Shown here: piece by piece, positions 52,742-59,983 of the stretch
Position numbering within the stretch: position 1 is the stretch's first letter
Layout of the letters: the number at the start of each line of letters is the position of its first letter
Origin: Clostridia bacterium
GTDB lineage: Bacteria > Bacillota > Clostridia > Oscillospirales > CAG-272
NCBI GenBank assembly: GCA_017420755.1
Contig: JAFQOG010000017.1
Coordinates: forward strand, 1-64,000
Reading direction: 5' to 3'
Length of the DNA: 64,000 nt
The notes under the pieces: generated by a model
What the model was told of the DNA's origin: nothing
Database searches by the model: none
What the model saw: the letters and a program-made list of their open reading frames with translations, nothing else
Program-made: the position numbers and the translations under genes

Positions 52742-53968
52742 GATATTAAATCTTTCGTTGTCGCTTTGGTCATTTGATTCGTTTTCCTTAGCTTCAAGCT
52801 CCATTTTGAGCTTTTCTCTTGCCTCAACTCTTTTGTTTCTTGTCTTGGTAAGATAAACCTCAAGCCCAATATAAAACGCAAGGGAAATAAGCATAACCAT
52901 ATAATAGCTAAGAAGTCTCCAAACAAGCATAACGCCTGCTGCTTGACCAGCCATAGACGCACCGGCAATTGCAACTATAATCGATGCAAACACCTTACCG
53001 GATGAGCCCTCAGCAGCGCCAGAAGCACCTGGTGTTGGAATAAATCCAACGGCTGTAATTGCAAACGATGTGCCTGAAATAATTAGCAAAGCATGCTCAA
53101 GCTCAACATTGATATTAAGTGAAAGCATAATGAATATTGTAGCCGAATAAAGGAATGCAAAGGAAATAATCTTTGTAAGCAGTGCAAGGAAGAAATGCCC
53201 CTTCTTGCTCATCAAGTCCTTAAATGCCTGTTGAACGCTTTCAAAATATTCCTTAACAGTTTCAACCTTGGGTCTTAATTTCTTAAATATTCTAAAATTG
53301 CAAAGGAAATATATTATTTTAACGAGCAGGCTTCTTACTGTTTTGCTAAGTCCCAACACAAGCGTGGAAACAAACATCAAAAGATTCAATGCGTATCCAA
53401 TAATGATAATTACGCGCCATGTAGTATCAATTTGTGAGAATAACGTTCTTGCAAAGAAAAGGCCTGTTAATGAAAAGCCTGTGGTAACCGCCATATAAAT
53501 AAGCAAATTTGCAAGGAGGAGTCCTGTCGACTCTGAAATTTTAACCTTTGCGCGAGAAAACGAATAAGCCTGGAATGGTTGACCACCTGTTGAGAGTGGA
53601 GTTATTCCATTAAAGAAATGCTCCGTCATTGCTATTGAATAGGTTGTTCCAAAGCTGATATCTGTTTTTCTTGCCTTCGCCAAAATACAAAGAGAAAGAG
53701 GGTAAATTGCCAAATACGCAAACACCATAAGAATGGCAAGACAAATGTATTCAAATTTGGCCTGCTTAATTTGATTCATAATGCTTGGCAAATCGTTAAA
53801 TGAAAGGACTGTAATTAATAAAAGAACACCAATAACTGCATAAAGAGTAAAAAGCGCGATTTTTTTACCATTCATAGGATTTTTGTGTTTTTGTCCGTGA
53901 ATGTCAATGAGCTGTGTCTCCTCAAGCGTAACCTGATGGATTGCAGTGGTCTTTTTTTCCTTGCGCAT
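52739..53968 (-). CDS. LPG-synthase-TM/flippase-like membrane protein
   Basis: 409 residues from the ATG at 53968 (AAAGGAGGGG before it). Eight or so TM helices of the lysylphosphatidylglycerol-synthase TM type (PF03706, UPF0104): IALFTLYAVIGVLLLITVLSF, ITPLSTGGQPFQAY (the conserved GG-P loop), and FIPTPGASGAAEGSSG near the C-terminus. It lacks the C-terminal aminoacyl-transfer domain, so it is the stand-alone membrane module, which may move lipids. Single gene with its own promoter and terminator. Confidence 0.85.
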   Translation of the reverse strand: MRKEKKTTAIHQVTLEETQLIDIHGQKHKNPMNGKKIALFTLYAVIGVLLLITVLSFNDLPSIMNQIKQAKFEYICLAILMVFAYLAIYPLSLCILAKARKTDISFGTTYSIAMTEHFFNGITPLSTGGQPFQAYSFSRAKVKISESTGLLLANLLIYMAVTTGFSLTGLFFARTLFSQIDTTWRVIIIIGYALNLLMFVSTLVLGLSKTVRSLLVKIIYFLCNFRIFKKLRPKVETVKEYFESVQQAFKDLMSKKGHFFLALLTKIISFAFLYSATIFIMLSLNINVELEHALLIISGTSFAITAVGFIPTPGASGAAEGSSGKVFASIIVAIAGASMAGQAAGVMLVWRLLSYYMVMLISLAFYIGLEVYLTKTRNKRVEAREKLKMELEAKENESNDQSDNERFNI

Positions 53969-53999
53969 GGTGTCCCCTCCTTTCAAAAAAATCATAATT

Positions 54000-54028
54000 A
54001 TTTTAACACAACTTTAACAAATATTCAA
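54000..54028 (-). promoter_or_regulatory. Sigma-A promoter of the flippase-like gene
   Basis: Minus strand TTGAAT, 17 bp ending TGTGT, TAAAAT. Confidence 0.65.
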
Positions 54029-54070
54029 TATATATTATAATTTTTATCTGAAATTCACAAAATAAAATAA

Positions 54071-54104
54071 AAAAGCCACGAAAAAATAATCGTGGCTTTT
54101 ATTT
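54071..54104 (-). terminator. Terminator of the amino-acid ABC transporter unit
   Basis: AAAAAGCCACGA, 8-nt loop, TCGTGGCTTTT. Confidence 0.85.
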
Positions 54105-54110
54105 GTAAAA

Positions 54111-54914
54111 TTATAAAACTGCGTTTAAAAATTGCTTTGTTCTTGGGTTTTGTGGGTTGTCAAAAACCTCACTTGGTGTTCCCTCCTCAGCAATAACTCC
54201 GTCGTCCATAAAGATAACACGAGTTGCAACCTCACGGGCAAAGCCCATTTCGTGAGTTACAATAACCATCGTCATTCCTTCATCGGCAACCTCTTTAATA
54301 AGATTCAAAACCTCGCCAACCATCTCTGGGTCAAGGGCTGAGGTTGGCTCGTCAAAGAGCATAACCTTTGGATTCATTGCAAGAGCCCTGACAATAGCAA
54401 CTCTCTGCTTTTGTCCACCAGACAAGGTTGATGGATAGGCATTCGCTTTGTCCTCAAGTCCTATACGGCGAAGGAGCGCAAGTGCGTTTTGACGACACTC
54501 CTCCTTGAATTCCTTTGGTTTTTTGCCCTCTTTCTTAGCTTTTTTCTTATATATTGTGTAGGGGGAAAGCATAATATTTTCGAGCACTGTTTTATTGTTA
54601 AAGAGATTGAACTGTTGGAAAACCATACCCATATTTTGGCGATGAACATTTATATTTACCTTTGGGTCAGCAATATCAACATCATCAAATATAATTTGTC
54701 CACCATTGGGGTCCTCTAAACAGTTTAAGCATCTTAAAAACGTGCTTTTTCCCGAGCCGGAAGCGCCAACAATAACTATTTTTTCACCCTTATATATGTC
54801 GGTCGAAATATCCTTCAAAACAACATTTTTACCGAAGGTCTTTTTAAGATTCTTCACAGAAAGTATAGGCTTTTTGCAATTTATTTCAAGCGTATCAAAC
54901 TTGTTCTCATTCAT
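54111..54914 (-). CDS. Polar amino-acid ABC transporter ATPase (GlnQ-type)
   Basis: 267 residues. Walker [11 protein letters not shown]-loop in [19 protein letters not shown], signature [12 protein letters not shown], Walker [15 protein letters not shown] and switch His in [12 protein letters not shown]. An insert [17 protein letters not shown] lengthens the helical lobe. It powers import by the permease encoded just upstream, whose stop it overlaps by four bases. Confidence 0.94.
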   Translation of the reverse strand: MNENKFDTLEINCKKPILSVKNLKKTFGKNVVLKDISTDIYKGEKIVIVGASGSGKSTFLRCLNCLEDPNGGQIIFDDVDIADPKVNINVHRQNMGMVFQQFNLFNNKTVLENIMLSPYTIYKKKAKKEGKKPKEFKEECRQNALALLRRIGLEDKANAYPSTLSGGQKQRVAIVRALAMNPKVMLFDEPTSALDPEMVGEVLNLIKEVADEGMTMVIVTHEMGFAREVATRVIFMDDGVIAEEGTPSEVFDNPQNPRTKQFLNAVL

Positions 54915-55615
54915 TGCTTGCCACCTCCGTTTCTGTCACTCTTTGCAAGTGCCTTTTCCATTTTTCTTAGCGCAAATGTAAGAAGCATTACAAGTCCGAG
55001 ATAAATCGCCGCTGAAATAATTAGTGGTGGCAAATATTCAAAGGTTCTGGACTGAATCATGCCCGGCACCTTTCCAAGGTCTATAATACCAACATAACCA
55101 ACGATTGCAGTTTCCTTGATAAGTGTAATGAATTCATTAAATAGTGGTGGCAATGAGTTTTTAATCGCCTGTGGAATAATTATGTGCCACATAGTCTGCC
55201 AGGTGGACAAGCCAAGGCTACGTCCAGCCTCTCTTTGACCATCATCAACGCTTTCAAAGCCTGCTCTTACAATTTCTGCAACGTATGCACTCGAATTTAT
55301 ACCAAATGTAATAGCACCAATCATAATTCCATTATCCCATGTTGCAAAAACAACAAAGTATAATATCATAAGCTGTAAAACAACTGGCGTGCCACGAACA
55401 ACTGTGATATATATATTTACAAGCGCTGAAAGGAACTTAAGCTTACCAGTCTTCTTTTTTAGGTAATTTATCATCGCGAAAAGAACGCCGATGACTAAGC
55501 CTATAAGAACAGCAACGCTTGCTATAATAACAGTATTCCCTAAGCCCTCCAAATAAAGCATCCATCTATCTTGAACGATAAACGCCCTTGTAAAGCTTTT
55601 TATAATATCTGACAT
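54911..55615 (-). CDS. Polar amino-acid ABC transporter permease
   Basis: 234 residues of the His/Glu/Gln/Arg permease type. First helix [22 protein letters not shown], then [39 protein letters not shown] (which includes the EAA loop that contacts the ATPase), and INSLVK-like [17 protein letters not shown]. Only one permease gene is present, so it likely works as a homodimer. It serves the binding proteins encoded upstream. A hairpin separates it from the nearer one. Confidence 0.92.
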   Translation of the reverse strand: MSDIIKSFTRAFIVQDRWMLYLEGLGNTVIIASVAVLIGLVIGVLFAMINYLKKKTGKLKFLSALVNIYITVVRGTPVVLQLMILYFVVFATWDNGIMIGAITFGINSSAYVAEIVRAGFESVDDGQREAGRSLGLSTWQTMWHIIIPQAIKNSLPPLFNEFITLIKETAIVGYVGIIDLGKVPGMIQSRTFEYLPPLIISAAIYLGLVMLLTFALRKMEKALAKSDRNGGGKQ

Positions 55616-55635
55616 ATCTTTTCCTTTTCACAAAT

Positions 55636-55662
55636 AACTGAGGAGCAATTTGCCCCTCAGTT
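55636..55662 (-). promoter_or_regulatory. Intercistronic hairpin between binding protein and permease
   Basis: A 12-bp stem with one mismatch (AACTGAGGAGCAA/TTGCCCCTCAGTT). Such hairpins protect the 3' end of the binding-protein mRNA or partly stop transcription, giving more binding protein than permease. Confidence 0.6.
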
Positions 55663-55691
55663 GTTTATTTCTAATGAATTTGAAGCTTTAA

Positions 55692-56561
55692 TTAGCCGAT
55701 AAGATTGAGCATTGTGAGTGCAGGGAGCTTATCCATAACAATAGCATCTATTCTACCATTTTTAAGGTCTGAGAATGCTAATGAATATTGCTTATATCTG
55801 CTAACCTCACCGATTTCAACCTTAACAGTTACCTCTTTGCCGTCTGCATCTTCATACTTGTGTCCATCGCCCTTAGCATCTGTAACGATAAGGTCACCAC
55901 TTGTTCCCTCTTGAACGCCAACCTTAAGACCCTTAAGGTCAGAAATTTGGTCGAAGCTGTTCTTCTTTGAAGAAACTACAACAAGAGTTGAGCTATAATA
56001 TACAGCTGAAAAATCAACTGCTTGACGTCTTTCATCGTTGATTGTAAGACCAGCAGCACCTACTGCTTCACCTGTTGCAGTTTGTACGCATGTTGGAATT
56101 GTATCAAAGAGAACGTCTTTGATTTCGATTGATTTGCCTTGTCTTTCAGCAACCTCGCTCATAATAGCGATGTCAACGCCGACAATTTCATTGCCACTCA
56201 AAAATTCAAATGGAGCAAATCCTGACTCTGTGTAAACTGTGATCACACCCTTATCACCAAAGTTCCATTCGAGTTGAAGGTCTGTTTCTGGCTTTTCGCC
56301 GTTTCCTGCATCGTAATCAGCAAGGTCAGTGTAGTAATCTAAGTACTTTTCCATAGTACCATTAGCAACCCATTCGTTAACAACCTCGTTAACAGCATTT
56401 AACATAGCAGTGTCGCCTTTTTTGGTTGCGATACCAAAATCCTCTTGTAAAAGGTCAGTTGCATCAATAGCAACATATTCATCGTTGCCACCACAAGAAG
56501 TGAGAGCAAACACAGAAACTACCATTACAAGCAAAAGTGCAAGTGAAATAATTTTTTTCAT
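55692..56561 (-). CDS. Circularly permuted amino-acid-binding lipoprotein, order lobe 1b-1a-2
   Basis: 289 residues; lipobox ALTSC (Cys23). In the usual SBP_bac_3 fold the helix-rich segment FGIA.KKG...LLN.VN..L closes the chain. Here it comes first: QEDFGIATKKGDTAMLNAV and VANGTMEKYLDYY at 39-77. After a linker, residues 106-197 carry the normal N-terminal part (VYTESGFAPFEFLSG, VGVDIAIMSEVAE, GAAGLTINDERRQAVDFS), and 209-289 the second lobe (LKGLKVGVQEGTSGDL ... LKNGRIDAIVMDKLPA), where the chain ends. It is thus opened at the lobe 2-to-1b crossover. Ligand probably a polar amino acid. The order is read by eye; no alignment was run. Confidence 0.8.
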   Translation of the reverse strand: MKKIISLALLLVMVVSVFALTSCGGNDEYVAIDATDLLQEDFGIATKKGDTAMLNAVNEVVNEWVANGTMEKYLDYYTDLADYDAGNGEKPETDLQLEWNFGDKGVITVYTESGFAPFEFLSGNEIVGVDIAIMSEVAERQGKSIEIKDVLFDTIPTCVQTATGEAVGAAGLTINDERRQAVDFSAVYYSSTLVVVSSKKNSFDQISDLKGLKVGVQEGTSGDLIVTDAKGDGHKYEDADGKEVTVKVEIGEVSRYKQYSLAFSDLKNGRIDAIVMDKLPALTMLNLIG

Positions 56562-56603
56562 TTTGTTTCTCCTTAAAATATTATTTTTTATTATTGCTTA
56601 ATC

Positions 56604-56632
56604 ATTATATACTCATATTTTATGAATGTCAA
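56604..56632 (-). promoter_or_regulatory. Sigma-A promoter of the binding protein/permease/ATPase unit
   Basis: Minus strand TTGACA, 17 bp, TATAAT: exact consensus. The spacer contains TCATA-AAA-TATGA. Confidence 0.8.
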
Positions 56633-56658
56633 CCTTTTCGTGAATATTTTCTTTGGAA

Positions 56659-56705
56659 TTTGCATTTTATTCACAATTCAACGAATATATGCATTTTTTA
56701 TTCAT
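56659..56705 (-). promoter_or_regulatory. Two ARG-box-like sites upstream of the promoter
   Basis: Minus strand TGAATAAAAAATGCAT (56690-56705) and GTGAATAAAATGCAAA (56659-56674) resemble the Bacillus ArgR box CATGAATAAAAATKCAAK, but with one base more and one fewer in the middle. ArgR control would suggest arginine or a related amino acid as ligand. Tentative. Confidence 0.35.
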
Positions 56706-56722
56706 TCGAAGTCGCTTTTATA

Positions 56723-56750
56723 CAAAAAAAGGTGGCATAAAGCCACCCTT
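56723..56750 (-). terminator. Terminator of the upstream binding-protein gene
   Basis: On the minus strand AAGGGTGGC, TTTAT loop, GCCACCTTTTTTT. So the two binding proteins are on separate transcripts. Confidence 0.85.
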
Positions 56751-56754
56751 TGTT

Positions 56755-57588
56755 TTATTTTAATTTCTCAAGCTTTTCAATAATCTCTTTTTCTGTTCTG
56801 CACTCATCAAAGGTTTTGTCACTATCAAGCACCACTAAAACCTGAGAGGATTCATAGTAGCTGGTTGAAAAGTCAACCATACCCTTGCGCTCGTCTGTGA
56901 CAGAAATGCCTGCTGCCGCAACGTCAACATAATCTTTGCCGACAGAAGCTAAAACATTTTCAAAGCTCATATTTTCAATTACAAGCTCAAGTCCAAGAGT
57001 GTCGGCAACAAGCTTCATAATCTCAATATCAATGCCGGCAAACTTGTCATCTACTGTATATTCAAATGGTGAAAAGGATGCAGTTGTAGCAACGACGAGC
57101 TGTTTATCCGCCTTGGTTGGATCCTTTTTTGCCGAAGCAATTGGAACGATATCCTCGCCCTTTGCATATTTGTCGATAATTGCTTTAACCTCATCGTTCT
57201 TTTCTTCAAGAACCTTGTTGATTCCTCCTAAAAGCTCAGGTTGTGCCTCATCTACACCGAAAGCATACTCTTCTTCTGTAAGCTCAATACCGATAACCTT
57301 AATGCCAGGAATTGTATTTTGAAGCTGAGTAGCTGAAGCCTTGTCAGTAATAACATACTTAACTGTACCGTTTTTCATATCGTTTACTGCAAGACCGCCG
57401 TTTGCATACCCAACAGCCTCATAGCCGTCCAAGCCCTCAAAATCAAGAGCGGAATCACCATTAACGTAGTTCTCTGCTATTGAGCCTATTTGTACACCGA
57501 TTTTTATTGTTTTGTCACCACATGCAGTGAGAACGAAAAGCGAAGTCGCCATCAAAAGCACGAGTATAAGTGAAATAATCCTTTTCAT
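56755..57588 (-). CDS. Circularly permuted amino-acid-binding lipoprotein, order lobe 2-1b-1a
   Basis: 277 residues; lipobox VLTAC (Cys23). The mature chain begins with what is normally the start of lobe 2 (IKIGVQIGSIAENYV at 28-42, YANGGLAVNDMKNGTVKYVI at 61-80), passes to the usual C-terminal segment (IELTEEEYAFGVDEAQPELL, GGINKVLEEK at 101-130), crosses a linker IVPIASAKKDPTKADK, and ends with the usual N-terminal part (VVATTASFSPFEYTVDD, AGIDIEIMKLVADTLG, AAGISVTDERKGMVDFS at 164-241). The tail DSDKTFDECRTEKEI looks like the segment that normally precedes KIGVQ. It is opened at the lobe 1a-to-2 crossover, a different cut from its neighbour. Probably feeds the same permease. Confidence 0.8.
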   Translation of the reverse strand: MKRIISLILVLLMATSLFVLTACGDKTIKIGVQIGSIAENYVNGDSALDFEGLDGYEAVGYANGGLAVNDMKNGTVKYVITDKASATQLQNTIPGIKVIGIELTEEEYAFGVDEAQPELLGGINKVLEEKNDEVKAIIDKYAKGEDIVPIASAKKDPTKADKQLVVATTASFSPFEYTVDDKFAGIDIEIMKLVADTLGLELVIENMSFENVLASVGKDYVDVAAAGISVTDERKGMVDFSTSYYESSQVLVVLDSDKTFDECRTEKEIIEKLEKLK

Positions 57589-57623
57589 TCTTTTCTCCCT
57601 TTGTTAAAGATTCTCTTAGATTA

Positions 57624-57652
57624 AGAATATCATACGCGCAATAATTTGTCAA
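57624..57652 (-). promoter_or_regulatory. Sigma-A promoter of the upstream binding-protein gene
   Basis: Minus strand TTGACA, 17 bp, TATTCT. Confidence 0.7.
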
Positions 57653-57663
57653 GAAATTAATAT

Positions 57664-57697
57664 AAAAACAACCACCCACAAAATTGCAGGTGGTTAA
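57664..57697 (-). terminator. Terminator of the second LRR protein gene
   Basis: On the minus strand AACCACCTGCAATTTTG and TGGGTGGTT, then GTTTTTA. Confidence 0.7.
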
Positions 57698-57701
57698 ATT
57701 T

Positions 57702-59687
57702 TTATGCTTGGGGGTTGAAATCGTTATATGATTTGCCCTCGGCTGTTTTTGCCATTGTCTCGCCGTTTGCATAATAAAACTCATTATCTACACGAACGTA
57801 GAGAGTGTTTACAATAGAAATGCCCTTTGCTTCCTCTGTAATATTAGCAATCTTAACTTGAAGATTTGTGTAATTACCGTTTGTAAAGTTAGCAGATACA
57901 ACGCCGTTATTTGCCGGTTCTGTTTTGCCATCCTCTCCTATTTGAAGCGGGGAGTTGTTTGCAATCGCAACAACCATACCATATTCAAAGTCAGAATCTA
58001 CAAGCTCAATATATTTTGCAATAGCATCGTTGTCAAACATAAATTTGCGAACGATTCCGTAGCCATCGTCCTCTTGTGCTGAATAGCCATTTTCTTCGAA
58101 CATTGTGCCGAGTACGTTTTCACCAACGTCTTTTTTGCAGTTTTCACAAACTGAAACGATAACAATTTCCTTTAAGTAGTCAATAGTGGTTGAGCCGCCG
58201 TATCTTGCTTCATCATAGGTAACGTGTACAGGATTTTCAAGCATTTCAAGAAGAGCGCATCTTGAGCAAATTCCGCAGCAAGTGTTGCCTTCCGTTACTT
58301 GAACGTCGTGGGTATCATCAAAGCCAACCTCGCATATGTTTGCGCCATAAATGAAGATGTATTTGTTTTGTGTATGTGTGCCGTTTTTGTAATCAGTGTA
58401 TGATGATGGCTTTGCGCTTGATACTCTATCCAAGGTGATAATTGTTTTTATTGTATCGAAGTCGTTGGTTTTGCCTGTATAGAAGGTTGTAAATGAACTT
58501 CTGTTTACACCGTTAATCGCGGAAGAGCCAAAAGTTGTAAAGTTTTCTGTAATAACAAGTTTTGTCATGTTTGAGCAATTTAAGAACATATTAGAGCCCA
58601 TTGTACTACCCAAAACAACAGCGGTCGTAAGGGCTGTGTTTTGTTTAAATGTACCGTCGCCAAGCGTTGTTACCGATGCAGGAACTATTATCTTGTCAAA
58701 CGCCGCATAAGCAAAAGCGTTTGTGTCTATTTGGGTTAAGGTGTTTGGCAAGGTCAAGCTCGTAAGTGAGGAAGCCTTATAAAATGCGCTATTACCAATT
58801 GTTACAGTGTTTTCAAGGTAAAGATTTTTTAATGCACTTGCGTTATAAAACATTGTTTTTGGAATAGTTGTTGCTTTACTTCTTATTGTTTCGAGTCTTG
58901 AGCATTCGCCGAAAACATTGTCGGTGCCTACAGTTTCAAGTGTTGATGGAAGATATACCTCTTTGATACCCGAATATTTAAAGCAAATGTCTTCTAAAGT
59001 TGTTAATCCCTCAGGTAAAATCGCATTTTCAAGCGATGTAGTTTGGTAGAAGGCTTTATAAGCAATGGTTTTTAGGCTTGTTGCTCTTGAAAAATCAACT
59101 GTTTCAAGTGCTGTACAGCTTAAAAAGGTTGTTTGTTCAATTTTCTCAAGTTGTGGAGGGATAGCAATTGATTTTAAAGATGTGCATCCGTTAAACACGT
59201 TATTTGCCATTGACACTAAAGAATCCGGCAAATTAATGCTTACAAGCGTTGATAACTTAAATGCACCTGCGCCTATTGTTGTCACAGTATTAGGAAGAAC
59301 TATGGTCTTTACTGCTGTATATCCACCGCTAGTAGTAATACAAGTTGTTCCTGCTGTTACAATTCCCTTTGGCACCTCAAGTCTTACAATGTCGGACGCA
59401 GAATATCCGCTAAGCTCTGTAAAGGTGATGCCAAAAGTAGCGGAGTTCTTAAAAATATAGTATGCAGGATACGCCTTGCCGTCTGACATAAGAACTCTTG
59501 ACGTTGCGCCAACTGTACCATCTGCACCGAACACAGACTTATCGCTCATTCCCTCAAGTGTTTCTACTGTCGTTGGCCACTCGGGAATTGATGCTTCCTC
59601 TGCGCTTACAGAAATTGCAAAGGCACAAGCAAGAAGTGCAACTAAAAGTGTAATTAAAAGTAATTTCTTTTTCATTTTCTCCTCCAT
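57702..59687 (-). CDS. Secreted LRR_5 (BspA-type) surface protein
   Basis: 661 residues with a signal peptide (LLLITLLVALLACAFAISVSA). Residues about 95-410 carry a long run of LRR_5 repeats (AFKLSTLVSINLPDSLVSMA, FNGCTSLKSIAIPPQLEKIE, FYQTTSLENAILPEGLTTLE). A Cys-rich part follows (TCCGICSRCALLE, SVCENCKKDVG), and a C-terminal domain of about 115 residues (FEYGMVVAIANNS) shared with the protein at 39383. No cell-wall sorting signal; the shared domain may hold it at the surface. Own promoter and terminator. Confidence 0.87.
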   Translation of the reverse strand: MEEKMKKKLLLITLLVALLACAFAISVSAEEASIPEWPTTVETLEGMSDKSVFGADGTVGATSRVLMSDGKAYPAYYIFKNSATFGITFTELSGYSASDIVRLEVPKGIVTAGTTCITTSGGYTAVKTIVLPNTVTTIGAGAFKLSTLVSINLPDSLVSMANNVFNGCTSLKSIAIPPQLEKIEQTTFLSCTALETVDFSRATSLKTIAYKAFYQTTSLENAILPEGLTTLEDICFKYSGIKEVYLPSTLETVGTDNVFGECSRLETIRSKATTIPKTMFYNASALKNLYLENTVTIGNSAFYKASSLTSLTLPNTLTQIDTNAFAYAAFDKIIVPASVTTLGDGTFKQNTALTTAVVLGSTMGSNMFLNCSNMTKLVITENFTTFGSSAINGVNRSSFTTFYTGKTNDFDTIKTIITLDRVSSAKPSSYTDYKNGTHTQNKYIFIYGANICEVGFDDTHDVQVTEGNTCCGICSRCALLEMLENPVHVTYDEARYGGSTTIDYLKEIVIVSVCENCKKDVGENVLGTMFEENGYSAQEDDGYGIVRKFMFDNDAIAKYIELVDSDFEYGMVVAIANNSPLQIGEDGKTEPANNGVVSANFTNGNYTNLQVKIANITEEAKGISIVNTLYVRVDNEFYYANGETMAKTAEGKSYNDFNPQA

Positions 59688-59714
59688 AAATGTAAAATAT
59701 AAGTATTCAACTTT

Positions 59715-59743
59715 ATTTTATACTATTTAATTCATAAAGTCAA
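59715..59743 (-). promoter_or_regulatory. Sigma-A promoter of the second LRR protein gene
   Basis: Minus strand TTGACT, 17 bp ending TAGTA, TAAAAT. The ribosome binding site before the gene is GGAGGAG. Confidence 0.7.
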
Positions 59744-59983
59744 TATTCTTTCATAGCATATTTTACAATTTTATTAGCACTTTTTGACACAAGAATGATA
59801 ATCCACTATACGACGGAAGCAATAATTTAGTGCTTGCATGCTTATTGTCGCATCCCAAGAATTCAACTCCAAAAAGGCATTTTTTGCCCTTCTCATTGTT
59901 GATAGTTTATTAAAGAAAACACCGCCGTAACAAGAATATTTAGCGCACGTATTGTTCTCTTTTTGTACGCTCTTTGTTACTTA
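59744..59983. other. Spacer with no recognised gene
   Basis: About 240 bp between the rhamnosidase unit and the LRR promoter. No ORF with a ribosome binding site and no strong terminator hairpin was seen, so how the upstream unit ends is unclear. Confidence 0.4.
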
